A stretch of DNA of 64,000 nucleotides, taken from positions 21,983,501 to 22,047,500 of the forward strand of contig JAJNNQ010000009.1 of NCBI GenBank assembly GCA_027886175.1, read 5' to 3'. Shown here piece after piece: positions 22,382 through 35,404 of this stretch. The position numbers were made by a program, and so were the translations under genes. The notes below the pieces were generated by a model, which saw only the letters and a program-made list of their open reading frames with translations, had not been told where the DNA came from and did no database searches. Numbering within the stretch: position 1 is the stretch's first letter; every line of letters starts with the position of its first letter. This stretch comes from Phylloscopus collybita (Eukaryota > Chordata > Aves > Passeriformes > Phylloscopidae).

Positions 22382-24810
22382 GTAGTTGTTGTTACCATAA
22401 GATTATATACCTAAATTTTTACAGGAGACTTATAATTTTGCATTAGAAATTTAATGTGCTAAGAGTAACTTGGCAGTCAGTTTTCTGTCTTTTGTTGTTG
22501 CTTCAAGTTAGTGTAGCAGAAGTAAATTTCATCATCCAAATGGGAAACAGAATTATTTGCATTTTAAAGTACATTCATGATTTAAAATAAATCCATTATG
22601 ATAGCTTCCAATACCACAGAAGTCGGTTGGTATAATTTTGCAGAGAGGTGAGGAAGGCTCTATGCATTCCTCCAAGAATACTTCACTTTCTACACCAGTA
22701 GAGCTTTCATGTTTACAGTACTGGAAAATTCAGCTTCACACCCCCATGAACAGCAGAGCTTGTAAGAAGACAAGAGAATACTAATGCCAGTGATGGTTTC
22801 CTGTATATGTAGAATATTTCTGGGCTAATGCTGGAGGTTCAGCCTCCATTAGAGCACGGGCAAACTATTTGACTTCAGGAGAGCACAACAAACCTTCTTC
22901 CACTGGGCTTTTTTAAAGTTATTTACTTAATAGTACTTTTCATTTGAACGTATACTTTGTCTGACTGTTCACTCTTTTGGCACTTCATCTCCTGACCTCT
23001 GCTTGCAGCATTTGTTAGACTGAATTGCATGTACAAACTTAAAAATGTTAAATTATCAAGAGGTGTGCTGTATTCTGCTTTGGAAAACAGGCAGGTTTTT
23101 ATCCCCCTCACATGGTACCCAGCATCTCAGAGCCTGATCTCGCTGAAGACAGCTGAATGCAAGTGAAATAGGAATTATCTCAGTAATATGTTTCTGTCTT
23201 CAGTCTTGGAGAACGTGATGAAATTTGCAAGGTCAGGCCTGCTAAAATAACACAATAGTGTCTCTGCAAGCTCAGTTCCCCTTCATGGGCATGCATATTA
23301 AATACGTGGTCACTGCTGTGTTTCTCCTGAGTATCTCTTTAGTGCACAGAATGAATAGTGGAGCTCTCAATGAACAGCTATTCAGTGTTTCATTTTCTGC
23401 TCACTGTTCAACATGCAGTCCTATGCCATGTTCTTTGTTTGCAGTTCAAACCAAATTCCGAGGATGGAATTTTTTTTCTCAGACTTTTGTGGTGCTCATC
23501 ACTAAAGTATCTTCACAAAAACGTTCTATGCAAACATGAACCTTATTTCATGCCTTCACTGTAAGTACCAGAATTGTGGTACAGAGAAATTGATTCAAGA
23601 CTGTATGCTAATTTGAGACTCTTAAGACCTTGTATTCTTTGCCGTGTACTTAGCATTCCGTAGCATTATAAAGGCACAGCTATGGCTGTCTTCCGTGTGC
23701 TGGGATGCCAGGCGCTCCTAGCAAAGGAGCAGTGTGTGACTGGTAATCAGCTATCAAACCTTAGCATCACTGATTGACTGGTGACACCACTGAGTACAGT
23801 GGCATAAACCAGGACAGTTCTCAGATCAAGTGCGTAGCTGGCTGAAATACAAGATCATCTTTCAGCTCCCTGCAATTCTTTCCTGCTTTTGCTGCCTACA
23901 TGCAAATTATACAGGCAAGGAAATGTCGTTGTCCTTGCCTGAAATGCTGGTCTGATCTCTAAGGCTTTCAATCTCAGTCTTCTGTGATATAAGCAACATA
24001 ATAAAATTGTCTTGTTTTAACACCAGTTCTTTATTCTTAATCAGTCTCAGGCAGTTTCCTTTCCTCCTGTCTTCTAACTTGCCTCACCCTCATACCTCAC
24101 TGGACTGTGTGCTTCAAACTTAGCACCAGCCGAAGTGAAGGAGCAATGTGGTAGGTGCTGTTGAATTGAATCCCAAGGTTTGGGACTGTTCTAACAGGGA
24201 AGAAGTGGGGCTGAAATGCCCCTAGCTAGGAAACCCTTTTTTTAATTCTATCAGGATAGAGTCCTAGTGACTTATTTCCCTTGCTAATAGATGATAAACT
24301 ACTGTTATTATAAGCACTTTTCTGACTAGCATTGCAGGCCTTCTGTCTTAACCTTCCTGGATAAAGACAATTAAAGAGCTTGTCCAGCACAAATTGTCTG
24401 GCTTGCTATATACATTTCAGCTGGAGTGTAACATTTTGCCTGCTTATGATCACCTTTTGGATATAAGAAGTCATGATGAGTTCATACATTAGGCATTTTA
24501 AAAAGACATGTAGTAGGAGAGAGGGCTGGGGAGGCCAGCCCATAACATCTGTCCTACTGTGTCATCTGTTCCTTGGTATTCAGGTTGTCTGAATTTCTGG
24601 CTGAAATTCAACACATGAAGGTTATTAGATCTAAATTTTTCTGTCACAAAGGCTGTGGAAGCTTATTTTGCCAGTTTGTCCTGGTAGTGAATCTGTTTGC
24701 TATCGTTATGCTTTTCTAAATCTGGTTTATCTCAGTCGCCTCATAGGTAACTTCTCTAATTAGAATGAAAAGTCAAACTGAAATGATTCATTTAATACCC
24801 ACTATGCCCA

Positions 24811-24840
24811 TTATTATCATATTATCATATCATATTATCA
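24811..24840 (+). repeat. Imperfect ATTATCAT repeat
   Basis: Short low-complexity stretch built from ATTATCAT and ATCAT words with phase slips. Confidence 0.75.
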
Positions 24841-25237
24841 GTATTCTTTTGGAACTCTCTGGTATCTAAAATGTCTGTCTTGTAGGGATCTTTATTTTTA
24901 AATTTTAAAATTTGCAAATTTAATTTTCTTATTTTGAGCAAGCTATGAGGTATAAAAACTGCCTAAGGCTGTTTCATACATTTGTAAATAGGTGCATTTT
25001 ATTTTTTATAGTGGTGAAAGGAGAAATTAATGAGTTTCTCTGTATTAATGGAGCCTGCACTATAATAAAGGATGCATAATAAATTTGCCCAGGAACCATG
25101 ATAAATTTGCCTTAATATTGGTAAGCAATAAATCAATTAGGTGTCATGAAAGTAGGATGACTTAGGGTCCAAGTGGTATGTCTGGTATAGGCCACAATAC
25201 AATAATGTTTTGAGCTTAATGTGATAAATGTTCATAG

Positions 25238-25243
25238 GTAGTG
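25238..25243 (+). repeat. Target site duplication, left copy (GTAGTG)
   Basis: Identical to 25544-25549 and directly abutting the TG start of the solo LTR. It marks the original 6-bp integration target. Confidence 0.8.
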
Positions 25244-25543
25244 TGTGGCCCTGCAGGGCCTGGAGCTAGAGAGCAGAACTGGAAGTATGGCTGCACTCAT
25301 GTCAAGAGTGGACAAGCTAGGCCTCAAGCCTTGGCACGGCAAAGCGGGATTTTGAGAAACTTGCTGTGTTAGTGCATTTTAGACGTATCTGTGTTAGTTA
25401 GTGCGAGGCTTGTGTTAAGCAATATCACTTGGCATGTATTACTTGTTATATAATGTGTGGGTATATAAGCTCAGCTAGGTGGATCAATAAACAGCTTCAT
25501 ATGGGCAATCTATGGAGTCCACGTCTCTTTGTCATTGCCATCA
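25244..25543 (+). mobile_element. Solo LTR of an endogenous retrovirus, 300 bp, with 6-bp target duplication
   Basis: The element starts TGTGG and ends CCATCA (TG...CA termini). It is flanked on both sides by the identical hexamer GTAGTG (25238-25243 and 25544-25549), the footprint of integration. Inside are a TATA box (TATATAAG, 25462-25469) and, 16 bp after it, a polyadenylation signal (AATAAA, 25486-25491), in correct LTR order on the + strand. A perfect 14-bp palindrome GGCCCTGCAGGGCC lies 3 bp from the 5' end. There is no internal retroviral sequence, so this is the product of LTR-LTR recombination. A 6-bp duplication and closely spaced TATA and poly(A) signals suit class II (beta/alpha-like, ERVK) elements. 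The family name is unknown to me. It lies in sense with the host gene, so its poly(A) signal could in principle act on the transcript. Confidence 0.85.
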
Positions 25544-25549
25544 GTAGTG
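25544..25549 (+). repeat. Target site duplication, right copy (GTAGTG)
   Basis: Identical to 25238-25243 and directly abutting the CA end of the solo LTR. Confidence 0.8.
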
Positions 25550-28500
25550 GGTATTTGGAAAATAAAGGATCCCTAAAGGAGTATTGTGCAAAATAATCCA
25601 AACAACTCTAGTTGGGTATTTTGCTTTTTTGACCCTGCAGGACTTCTTTGAGCATGTACGAGTGCTGTTATAGCCAGAAGGGTCAATGCAGTTGTAGGGA
25701 CAGCACTGTCTCAGCACACAGCCCTTCAGTTGTAAAATATGCCATCTATGTTTGAGGCCAACTGTCAATAAGCTCCGGTCCTACTAGGGTGATTCTTCAT
25801 GAAACTGGGAGACTTAAGTAGAAAGTGTGTGTTTGAATGTGCACACAGGCACACCAGCCATGCAGTCAAAGTGATGTCATGTTTCTCTATAGCCTGGAAG
25901 GCTCTAGGGACAGCAAATTAGATAGTATCACATTCAGGTAAAAGGGAGATTTCTGGCTCATCTTGGTGAAGTCATTCATGCCTTGGAGAACCTTCAGGGT
26001 TTTTTTTTAAAAATACTATTTGCAAAGGATGTATGGTGAACCTTTAAATGTTAAGATAAAAGCTTGGAGTTTGCATCTGGTTTTGTGCTGTCACTGTAAC
26101 ATGACCTGGTTTATCTGATATAAAAGCTCCAGGGAATCAGAAAGATATATATTTAAGTTAAGTTTTAGGATGTCATTTGTAAGACTCCTATTACCACTTT
26201 TACAAGATAAGTGTTGATCAGAAAGGAAACCTTATCTGTCTGTCTTTGAAGCACAAGGTCTACATCATACAAGTCTCTTTTGGTGTGTTGGCATGAAATC
26301 ATCTCTCAGAACAATACTTGCACTATGACAGTGGGTAGAAGTGGAGGATAGGCTCCCAAATGGGGACACAGGTAAGCAGAATAAAAGTTTTGGCTGGAAC
26401 CCTGGGAAAATGCTTGCAGCTAGTGTCTCTGGTGGAAAAAGAGAAGAAACTTGAGATTCTAGCACAAGGTAGCTTTGTGCAGGTTTCTGTTGATGGCAAA
26501 GAGAATGTGGAAAGTTGCATGGCAGACACTTGATAATCAGGCACCAAGAAAAATGCCTTTTGATGTTAAATCCTGTAGGTCCAGGTGGCTTCTGAAAAAC
26601 TGAAAATACACCCTTTTTCCAAAGTAGCTGGCCATGAAATAAGGGGAGGAGCTGGCAGAATGAATCCAAAGGAGGGTTTTTGAAGCTGGAGTGTGCCCGT
26701 TGCACTAATTTTATCCAGATATTATCTTGTGAGTCTCTAGATAAAGCCTCAAAGATAATACAGAAGGTACTTATATCCTGCTAGTGAGACTGTGATCATC
26801 ATGTCTGGAGCTTTTTTGTCTTTCCTATTCTTTAATTATGTGTGAGCACCATCAGTTTGCTATCTTTGAAAATGAGGCTGTGTATTCTGCAAAGGGCAGG
26901 AGTAGGCAGCTGGCTAACTCCCCAAGTGCTGTCTTGCAGAAAGCCTTATTGAAGACAGCCACAATTTACCAGTGTTTATCCAGTTACTCTAAAACTTGAG
27001 GATTGAGGTTTTGGGCTGTAGGATATGTTTTTGCAGACTCATTCATAGCTTTTTGCCTTTGATTTCTCTGTATAGGATCTCATAGCATTTGCGTGAGAAT
27101 CTTATCTTATGACTCTTGTAAGTCCTGTTGTGGTTTGTGGTGTAATGTCAAGCATTTGGGGTAAAAATGTGTTTTATTGATACTAAGTTCACTCATTAGA
27201 TGCTACTGAGATCCCAAATTCTGAAAACAAATATAAATTGGAAGGAAATGAAAAAGCAGACGTATACACATGAGAAAAAGATTTGCTAAGAAACCCTTAG
27301 TGATAGATTTGAGTAAACAAAGTTGACTCAGAACTTTGTAGTACCTTACCAGCTCTTGAAGAACTTGATGGGCTTTTTTCCCCAGTACTTAAATAAGACA
27401 GTGAATGAAAATTCTAATGCTATAATTTTTCTTCATTGGTTTTGTCGAAAACTAGATTGTTGTCTTCAATGAACTGAATATCTGAGCTTTAATTTTTTGA
27501 GTGGGCAAGATGGTGTTGAAGTTTAAATTTGTTCTGTAAATTTAGTTCCTGTGGAAATTATTGTGACTGCCAGCATGAGGAGCATCACCATCTCTATTTC
27601 AGGGGAAAATGAATTTCAACATAACAATGTTATGACAAACTGAGTTGAAGTTATTTTACAACTGTTCACATGCATTTATGAGTCAGGATGACGCACAGGG
27701 ACTGAAGTAGGATTTTGATTGTCAGTCTTCAGCTGGGTTTTATTCCATCTAGCCATGTATACAGTGTTGAATATGTGTAGGTGCAAGACACCTGCCCATT
27801 TCATCCCTCCCCCTTATATACAGTTAAGGGCTTGTGGCTAGAGGAGTGAAGACAGTGACCAGTTTCACACAGCTGGAGGCAGCTCGTGTCACCTGGTGTA
27901 GGCTGGCCCTCAGCTGTAGCCAAAAGACCACCTGTCTCTCTGAGGGCTGACCTCAGAGATGACCTTTGCTATGAGGTGAGCATCCTTTTCCATTGTACTT
28001 GGCTGGCATCCTGGAAAATAGCCCGTTTGTGGATTTTCTTTTTTAACTCTCTGTAGCAGAGATTCTTCTCATCATTGCTGAACCTGGGAACATGCTTAGC
28101 TTCCAACAGGGGCATCTGTTGGATTTCTGACCTAACTTGGCTTTCAAAAGGCCCCAGGTGCCATTTTTGCATAGCACATTTAAGAGCCTTGATGCTTCGG
28201 TAAGGTTAAGGGTATCTTTTGCATGCAGCTCTTCCACCCAAGCCACTGAGCCCCTGTGGCAGTATTTCCCTACTTCCATGCTGTCACTTTCTGGGGCTTG
28301 CAACTGCGACCCCTGAGAGTGTTATTAAGCAGGTTCCTCTGGGAGCTAATTTTCTCTGGTGTGAGAGTCACCCCTTTTTCCCACCTTTTCCTTATCTCTT
28401 GCTTTGTGGATTTTAGCTCATATTAGAGTGGAAACAGGACCTAGTGCACAGCTAAGTAGATGAGTCCTTTAGTTCTTGAAAACTGTTACCCCATGGTGTA

Positions 28501-29336
28501 TGTACACTGAATCTAACCAGATAACCAGTGTGAAACACTTGTTGACTTTGCCCAAACAGCACTAATAGCATCATATATGGGAAGAGCTGTACTTCTCCAG
28601 CATTCTGTGTAAAACCTGCCTCTGGGGTAGGCACACAGGTAAATGGGTACTGTCTCCAGCTGGACCTAGGAATGTGCCTTTTGACCTAGGGTATCTGAGG
28701 TGAGACAGGGTATTGTTAGCTAGCTGTGGCAACCAGAAAATGTTCTGTAATAAATGGGGACATTTGAGTGCCTGAAGTGCAGAGCCTGGCCTGTCAGTTT
28801 GGTGACAAAACTGTATCACTGATGCAGCTCAGTGGGGAATACTCTGGAAGGGGAAGGCTATATTGAGAGCACAGCTTGAGTGACGCCTGTGGCCATCTTC
28901 AAGCATGCCATTCCTTTTCTAAAACATACACTGAAACCAAATATCCTGTCATGTCCAACTGTTCCTGGAATTCCCTCCTCCTCCTCCTCCCTGTCTACCC
29001 AGATCCTGATTCTCTCCCTCCTCCTCTGTCTCATCCAAATGGTTTGATGGCCTCAAAAAAGACCTGGTGTCAGCCACTCTTCCTGACCATGAGACTATGC
29101 AGTGTTTCCCCTCTGTTTTTAAGTGCTCACCACATTGCCATCAGAATTGATGCCATGGAGATGGCTTACTCTCTTCAGTGCCTTTTCAGCCCAGCCAAAA
29201 CCCATCCTAGAGATGGGCTGATCCACCTAAATGCTAAGCAGGCCCTGCAACACACTCCAGGCAGTGTCAAAAAGTGTCAACTGGAAATGTAATAAGTCAT
29301 GTAATAGGTCAAAATACACCAGAATGTGTATTTAAT

Positions 29337-29362
29337 GCCTGATTCCATTGCCTGATTCCATT
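29337..29362 (+). repeat. 13-bp tandem duplication
   Basis: GCCTGATTCCATT is repeated twice head to tail without mismatch. Confidence 0.9.
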
Positions 29363-30342
29363 GCAACCGGTATTTGGTTTGATTGTTTCCACTGCTGTAA
29401 TGCCATCCATCAAGGAGGGAATCTCAAGGTTTCCCAGGGCCAATGGGCTCAAAGAAAGGGCAGCTAAATTTATACTTTTTAAGAGTTGTTGTGTTTTAGT
29501 TGAGCCAGAAAAGTGGTGTGTCCTTGCTGTTCTCAGAGCTATGATGTGAGGGCAGTGCTGCAGTAGCAGTCTGGTCAGAAGAAGTGGCTGCTCTCAAGTG
29601 AGGTGTCAGATGCTGCTTCAGCCCAGCATTTCAGTGCCTGAAGTTCACCTCAGAGCACAGCTGTGGTGCTCAGCTTTGTGCAGGGCTCCTGGGGCCACAA
29701 GTGGGCTCTCAGGATTTTTCTGTTTAGTTCAAAGATGAGAAAAAATTAGTTCTATGGGAAAAATAAAACCCAAACAAGGATTGCAGGATGATGATTGACA
29801 TACACAGATTTTTAAGGAAAACACAGTTTGAAAACTACAGCTTTGTCTTCACAAAACAACCCAATGTTCTTTCAGGGAAGGCAAAGGTAGCCCCATCATT
29901 TTCTTCTGCACATCAGTCATTCAGAGGTGACAGATGTTCAGGGAATCACATTTTGCAATGAAGTGCACTCCTGTAATGGGCTCAAGAAACAACTCTGAAG
30001 GGTCAGTGCATTTTGGAATTCTTGGCTTTGGTCTTGTATTTTTCTACATTTTCTCATTCAACACCCTCCCCTCCCCACCCCTTCTGGAATCTGTATTTGT
30101 ATGTGGCTTTTTCAATTTGTGTTTGCATGTGGCTGTCATTAATTCTTGGCATTTCTGGGTATTCTTTTATGAAGTTTATGTGTGTGGCTCATTTTCATCT
30201 CTGAAATGGCAAAGAAGAAGGATAGGTTAGTGTTCCTGTAGCAGTCTGCCTAAATTTACTGAAAAAACCCCAGCTTTTCTTGTCTTTGAATTTCTGTGGG
30301 TAAAATAAAGGTATCTCAAATCTCTGATCTCTGTTGCTTGAT

Positions 30343-30345
<3 letters not shown>

Positions 30346-30379
<34 letters not shown>
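30346..30379 (+). repeat. (AT)17 dinucleotide repeat
   Basis: 34 bp of perfect alternating AT, likely polymorphic in length. It creates a spurious Ile-Tyr peptide on the - strand. Confidence 0.95.
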
Positions 30380-30382
<3 letters not shown>

Positions 30383-33300
30383 CTAAACTACTTTGTCAGT
30401 GCCAGGGAGGGCAGCTGAGGTAGTCCTGCCTTGTGCCAAGTCCAGTGGTGTGCTCCTGTGACATTGTTTACAGCTGCTGGGCTGAGCTATCTCAATTAGT
30501 TGTGGAATTAATCTGGTAGCAAAAGAGTGTTGTTTATCTTTTACCAGGGAGGTCTTCAAAATAGTTCAGGTCTCAACTCTATTGTTTGGAGCTTTTTTTT
30601 CTGTGCTCTACCCTTTAGCTTTTGCAACAAGTCCAAATGGCTTCTTCTTTTTGGACAAATTTAGAAACTGCTATCATGTTGCTTGTAGCTTGTGGCATGC
30701 AATAGAACTGGGAACAAATGGCTGCACAATGATATATTTGATACCATTTGATCTATGGAATGCTACACCCCCCCCCAAGTTTTTTCTCCATTTTTCAACC
30801 TCCTCACTCCTATAGACCTGTCTAGTGGTTTAATATTCTGCCAGTTCCTAAAAACAACAAAATCAGGCACATACTGTACTGAAAAACTGAGACAGCAGAA
30901 GTTTCTTATTTCCAGAACATGATGCTAAAGTCTTTATTACAAAAAAAAGAAAAACCAAATCCTTCAGAAATTTGAAAAGTCTGGCTGTAAATCAGGTTTT
31001 TTGAGCTAAGTGGCATTTTTAGTGAGCATTTGCGTTGTGTCTGTGATGTGAAAAAGCACTCTTTAGCTTTAAGCTTTTTTTAAGCAGTTACTTAAACCTT
31101 CCTTCGCTCTCCTGGCTTGCTTTTTTTTTTTTGGGATGTTGAAAGTTTTCATTGCTGTGCAGTTTTTCTCTCTGTGGCTGATGCTGTGACCCTTTTGCTT
31201 TCTAACTCTTCTCACTTAAGCAAGGGGGAAATGAAAGCTCTTGTTTACAGATTTACTGACCAAATAATATTTTTTCTTGACTTTTCAGTATTAGCAGCTT
31301 ATTGGAAGAGTGTTTCTAACTTACAGCTGTAGGAAATACAGGTTCCAGCAGTTTCACACAAGGGTTCTCACTGATTAATTTAGAAATTGGTAATAGACTC
31401 ATTTCAAAAGTGCAGTTTTCCCACTCAGCTTTTCATGGATCATCAATTAAAGGGTATTCCTAGCAATGAAATTTTACTGTATTTTTTCAAACGTTAATGC
31501 TTTTAATGAAGGTTGCATGGGCTTTGGGACAGCCCTATTGCTGCTGAATTTTCTCATTTTTTAAAGCTGAAGGTTGCTGTATTTATTAAACAGATTCTGC
31601 CTAGCAACCTTGCTCGTGGCATTGAGTCCCACTGTACAGATGAGCGATGAGCAGGTGATCCAGCTCACGTGTAGCATCCCTAGGCAGGGCTGAGTCCTGG
31701 CATTGCCAGCTGCCTCACACGGATCATGGTGACTTCTATTCTGTGTTACAGTGACCAAGGACACAGCAGTAAACCAGCAGCAGGTAGAGGGTCGTTGATT
31801 TGAGAAGCAGGTGTGTGCTAACACAAGGGAAGGCTTTGAGTGGCTTTTCAAAGTATTGTCCACAAAAATCAGATTTGTTACCTGGTGTGCAACAAGTCAA
31901 TAACCATATACTTGAGAGAGACATTGGTTATTTATTTCAGCACTGTGCAAGCCTGTGTTTTCCACAAATCAAGCACACCAACTTTTTATTAGACTTTTGC
32001 ATTATTTATACATTTTAGCAAACAAAGGAATTAGTGTTCATTGGTTACTTGCTTCTCATGATATTTAGTCCCCGTGCTCAGTCTTTCTTTTCTTTTGAAT
32101 CTGTGAGTTTCTTGGGTTGGTGGTCACAAGCCTGTGATGATGATCTCTCCCCTGTCAGAATTATCTTTTACCAAGTCAGAGCTGATTTCAGTACAGTTGT
32201 TGTGTTGACTCTATTAGTTTCTTGCTTATCTTGGGAGTTCTGCCAAATATCCATGCAGCCTGTGAATTCTTTGTGTCCATCATCTGTGGGCACTCTTCTC
32301 CCCAAGCTTTGCTAACCTGCACCTAGGTCTGAAACCACTGAAACATCAACCACCTTAATAAGGTGATTCTACCAACCAGTAATTTGTTTTTCCAACACCC
32401 AGGCATCACTTAGAATTTGCTTGTTACCTGCTCTCAGTTTCAAAGGTTAAATCTTCCTTCCTGCTGAACAGACCTGAAAGCACACAAAGATCTAACATCA
32501 AAGAATATAATTTCCCAAGAAAATTGTACATATTCCAAATTTTGTAACGAATTTGCTAGACTCTAAGGGAAGGAGCCATTGGAAATTCAGTGGAAAGTAA
32601 CTATTCTCCTTCAGACACATCTGCCTTGTCAAGACCATGGAAGAAGACACAGTTGAGAATAGAAATTCTGCAAATAGCTCTGCAAATAGTTCCTGCAAAA
32701 TCTTATGGATCCGTCTCTCTTTTTCATTTTTAAAAAAATTTTAATAATGCTTTGCTGCTCTTCATGGCCCTACCATGAATAGTCTCTTGCAGTGCAATGT
32801 GCAGTCCCCTGCTGGGGAAGGGGCAGCCAAACAATAAATTATAGATTTATGCTTGGCCTCTGACTATAAATTAAAACAAAATTTTTAATTAGGAGTAGTG
32901 TTTGACTTTCCATAAATCTTGTCTTATCAGTATCTTATCAGCTGTAGCACAATGGTTTAAATCCTCTGAAAAAGAATTTGGAGGCCTTATGTACTTGGAT
33001 ACTCCATCCTTTAATGGCTGCTATGAAATGCCATCAGCAAATTTATGCTGGTATATTAGTTTTCCTCAGCTCTACAGGTCAGAGTACATGTTGGCAGGAA
33101 GGGTCCCAGGTTTAGGGGAGAGACAGGAAATTACATTGGACAGGAAAAATGGCACTGCTGATAAAAGTGTGATTTTGGCCTCAGTTGTGGTTGACAAGTA
33201 TCAGGATTGGAAAGGTAGCCTTTGTTTTGTATTGAATGGTGTTATGATAGAGGACCTGGACAAGAATATCCCATTTAGAGTAGTCAAGCAAAATTGCTTC

Positions 33301-34207
33301 CCTGTAGAGATTTCTGTGTGAGAACTTTTCAAACAGTAGGTTAAAATTGCCCTCTTCCTTTTCCTTACTATAATAATCACTCTCATTTGCACACTTCTAA
33401 AATATCTGTAAGACAGTAGATACATACATACAAATGCATAGATTTTTTCTCTCTCTTCCCTGTTTGGAACATTGATTAGTATCTTCACAGAATAAATGGA
33501 AATAAAGATCAAAGAAAATTTTAGTGGTGTTAAACAAAACTGATATGGAAAAATGTGACAGCTTCTTATTATGAAAATAACATTTCTCAGATGTCATTAT
33601 CTCTGTCTGAAACTACTAAGTGTGTAACGAGGATATTAGGAACTATTCCGTTTTCTGCAGCTTTACTATGTTTCTTCTTCAGTATTTGAAGCGTTCTGTA
33701 TGAAAATGTATCTCTGCATGACATTGAATATTGTTTGAAAAAATACAAAAGAAAACACAGTACAGATAACTAGAATGATCACCTGACTCCTAGAATTTAA
33801 TATACACTGATTATTTTTAGTTGTTGTAGTTACTGTCCTAAAAGACTTATATGAGACAGGAAAACATCTAGGGGAGGAGTGTTGTTCTGCCAGGAAAATT
33901 TTAACAATTAAAGCTATTTCACAAGAGCAAATGACTGAGGAGATGTTTGTATGAATATTGTTCTGTAGAATTCTAGTAGCTTTGAAAATGTCTACTGTTT
34001 CTTACTTGGCTTCATTAAAAAATTCCCTCCCAAGTAGTTTATGATGTTAATCTTCAAACTGAGTTGGCGTAGAAGCTCTCCAAAAAGAACTGCAAATGTG
34101 AAAAGATTTGGCAATGCTGAATACACAATTGATATAAGAAACAACCAGCAAAGAGACCCATGGATATCCATAGATACAAGCTACTATTTTGTAGAATCCT
34201 ATTTGTC

Positions 34208-34288
34208 TTTTTTTTTTTTTTTTTCCCTTTGGGTGTTTTTTTGTTTGTTTGTTTGTTTTGTTTTTGGGGTTTTTTTGGTTTTTTTTTC
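34208..34288 (+). repeat. T-rich tract with (GTTT)n
   Basis: Seventeen T (34208-34224), then G-interrupted T runs including about four GTTT units, and further T runs. It is low complexity and ends beside an AATAAAA word at 34291. On the - strand it reads as an A-rich tail, but no element body is recognisable. Confidence 0.85.
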
Positions 34289-35390
34289 CAATAAAATTAT
34301 GTAAAATACTACTTAGATATATTGTATTCTTTGTCAGACCTATGTGTGTTGCTTCAAAATCAGAGCTGGGGCAGAAAGGCAAACGTTTGTTCAATGTACG
34401 TGAAGCTAGGACAGCTCTCCAACCTTTTACTCACTAAAAAGTTACATTGTGTGGAGACTTATAGCTAAGGAGGAGTCCTCCCTTTTATATGACTTATGGA
34501 GAGATGAAAGTGGCTGTCTTTCATTTTACCTACCCAAACTCTTTTGTAAGAATTGTAGGTAGGACGCTCGTGCCACCAAGATAGGGACCAAAGTTAAAGA
34601 CTGTTTCTGACTTGCAGGTTGCTTGTGATCAAAGTAGTTACTTCCTTTGCAGTCTGATGTGAAAGACAACATTTGTTGGCCTTGTTCATTTAACAATTCT
34701 TTGAATCAGAATGACTTAGTACCTCTGGTGGAGCTTCATGTACAGCAGAGAGCCCTGGCAGGTGGATTGGAGCTGGGAACTACTGTCTTCATTAGGTCCT
34801 TGGGGTACCTGACACTGGAACTTGACTTGGCCCAATACATGGCACAAGATTCAGTGAATAGAGAGTGCAGAGTCCTTTGGAACCTTTTCTAGGTCTTAAG
34901 ATTTTGAGCTATGTATTTGGCTTTTCCCACTCCCTTACATCTTCTGTTTGCTCATTATAGTCATAGCTGGATATAGAAAATAGAATCTTCTTGCTTATTG
35001 CAAGGGAACATAGCATCACATGTCACACTTGTCTTCACTGAAGACTCAGTTTACCGAACTGAGCTTCCTTTGAGTTGTTTCTCAAGAAGCTAGTATGATA
35101 GTAGTTACTAATTCCTACCAAAAACTCACCTGTCTTTTGTATACCTCATCCAAACATACTGCTTTCAGTGCCTAAACCAAAATTCTACTGACACTTTAGT
35201 AGAAATGTGAAGCAATCTTGGTATGTAGTGACTCATTTTTATGGCTCAGTCCTTCTTTTGGGAGAAAAAAATTCTCCCTCTCTTACATTCTTTCTGTCTC
35301 TTTCACACTTTGGTACAGGTTGTAAAGACATTTCATGTGTCTACTGTGTAGGGTTTCCTCAGTGTAACGATTGAAAGCAGATGTGTGAAT

Positions 35391-35404
35391 ACACACACAC
35401 ACAC
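35391..35404 (+). repeat. (AC)7 dinucleotide repeat
   Basis: Fourteen bp of perfect AC alternation. Confidence 0.9.

Larger units (their letters stand above)
22381..25243. other. Intron 1 block, no gene recognised
   Basis: AT-rich sequence without coding signal. At 24811-24840 there is an imperfect ATTATCAT repeat of about 30 bp. The stretch 24720-25150 is especially AT-rich, with TAATTAGA and ATTAATGA words of the kind bound by homeodomain proteins. Confidence 0.55.

Noticed and set aside
26265..26705. 146-codon frame on the - strand
   Set aside because: No recognisable domain, overlapping frames, ordinary intronic composition and no conserved splice context.
28876..29292. 138-codon + strand frame
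   Set aside because: No family resemblance, and the leucine/proline stretch comes from a CTC-rich tract. Length is within chance for 64 kb.
32902..33321. 139-codon + strand frame with a fairly protein-like composition
   Set aside because: I could not match it to any family, there is no plausible promoter or splice structure, and the frame is not unusually long for chance.
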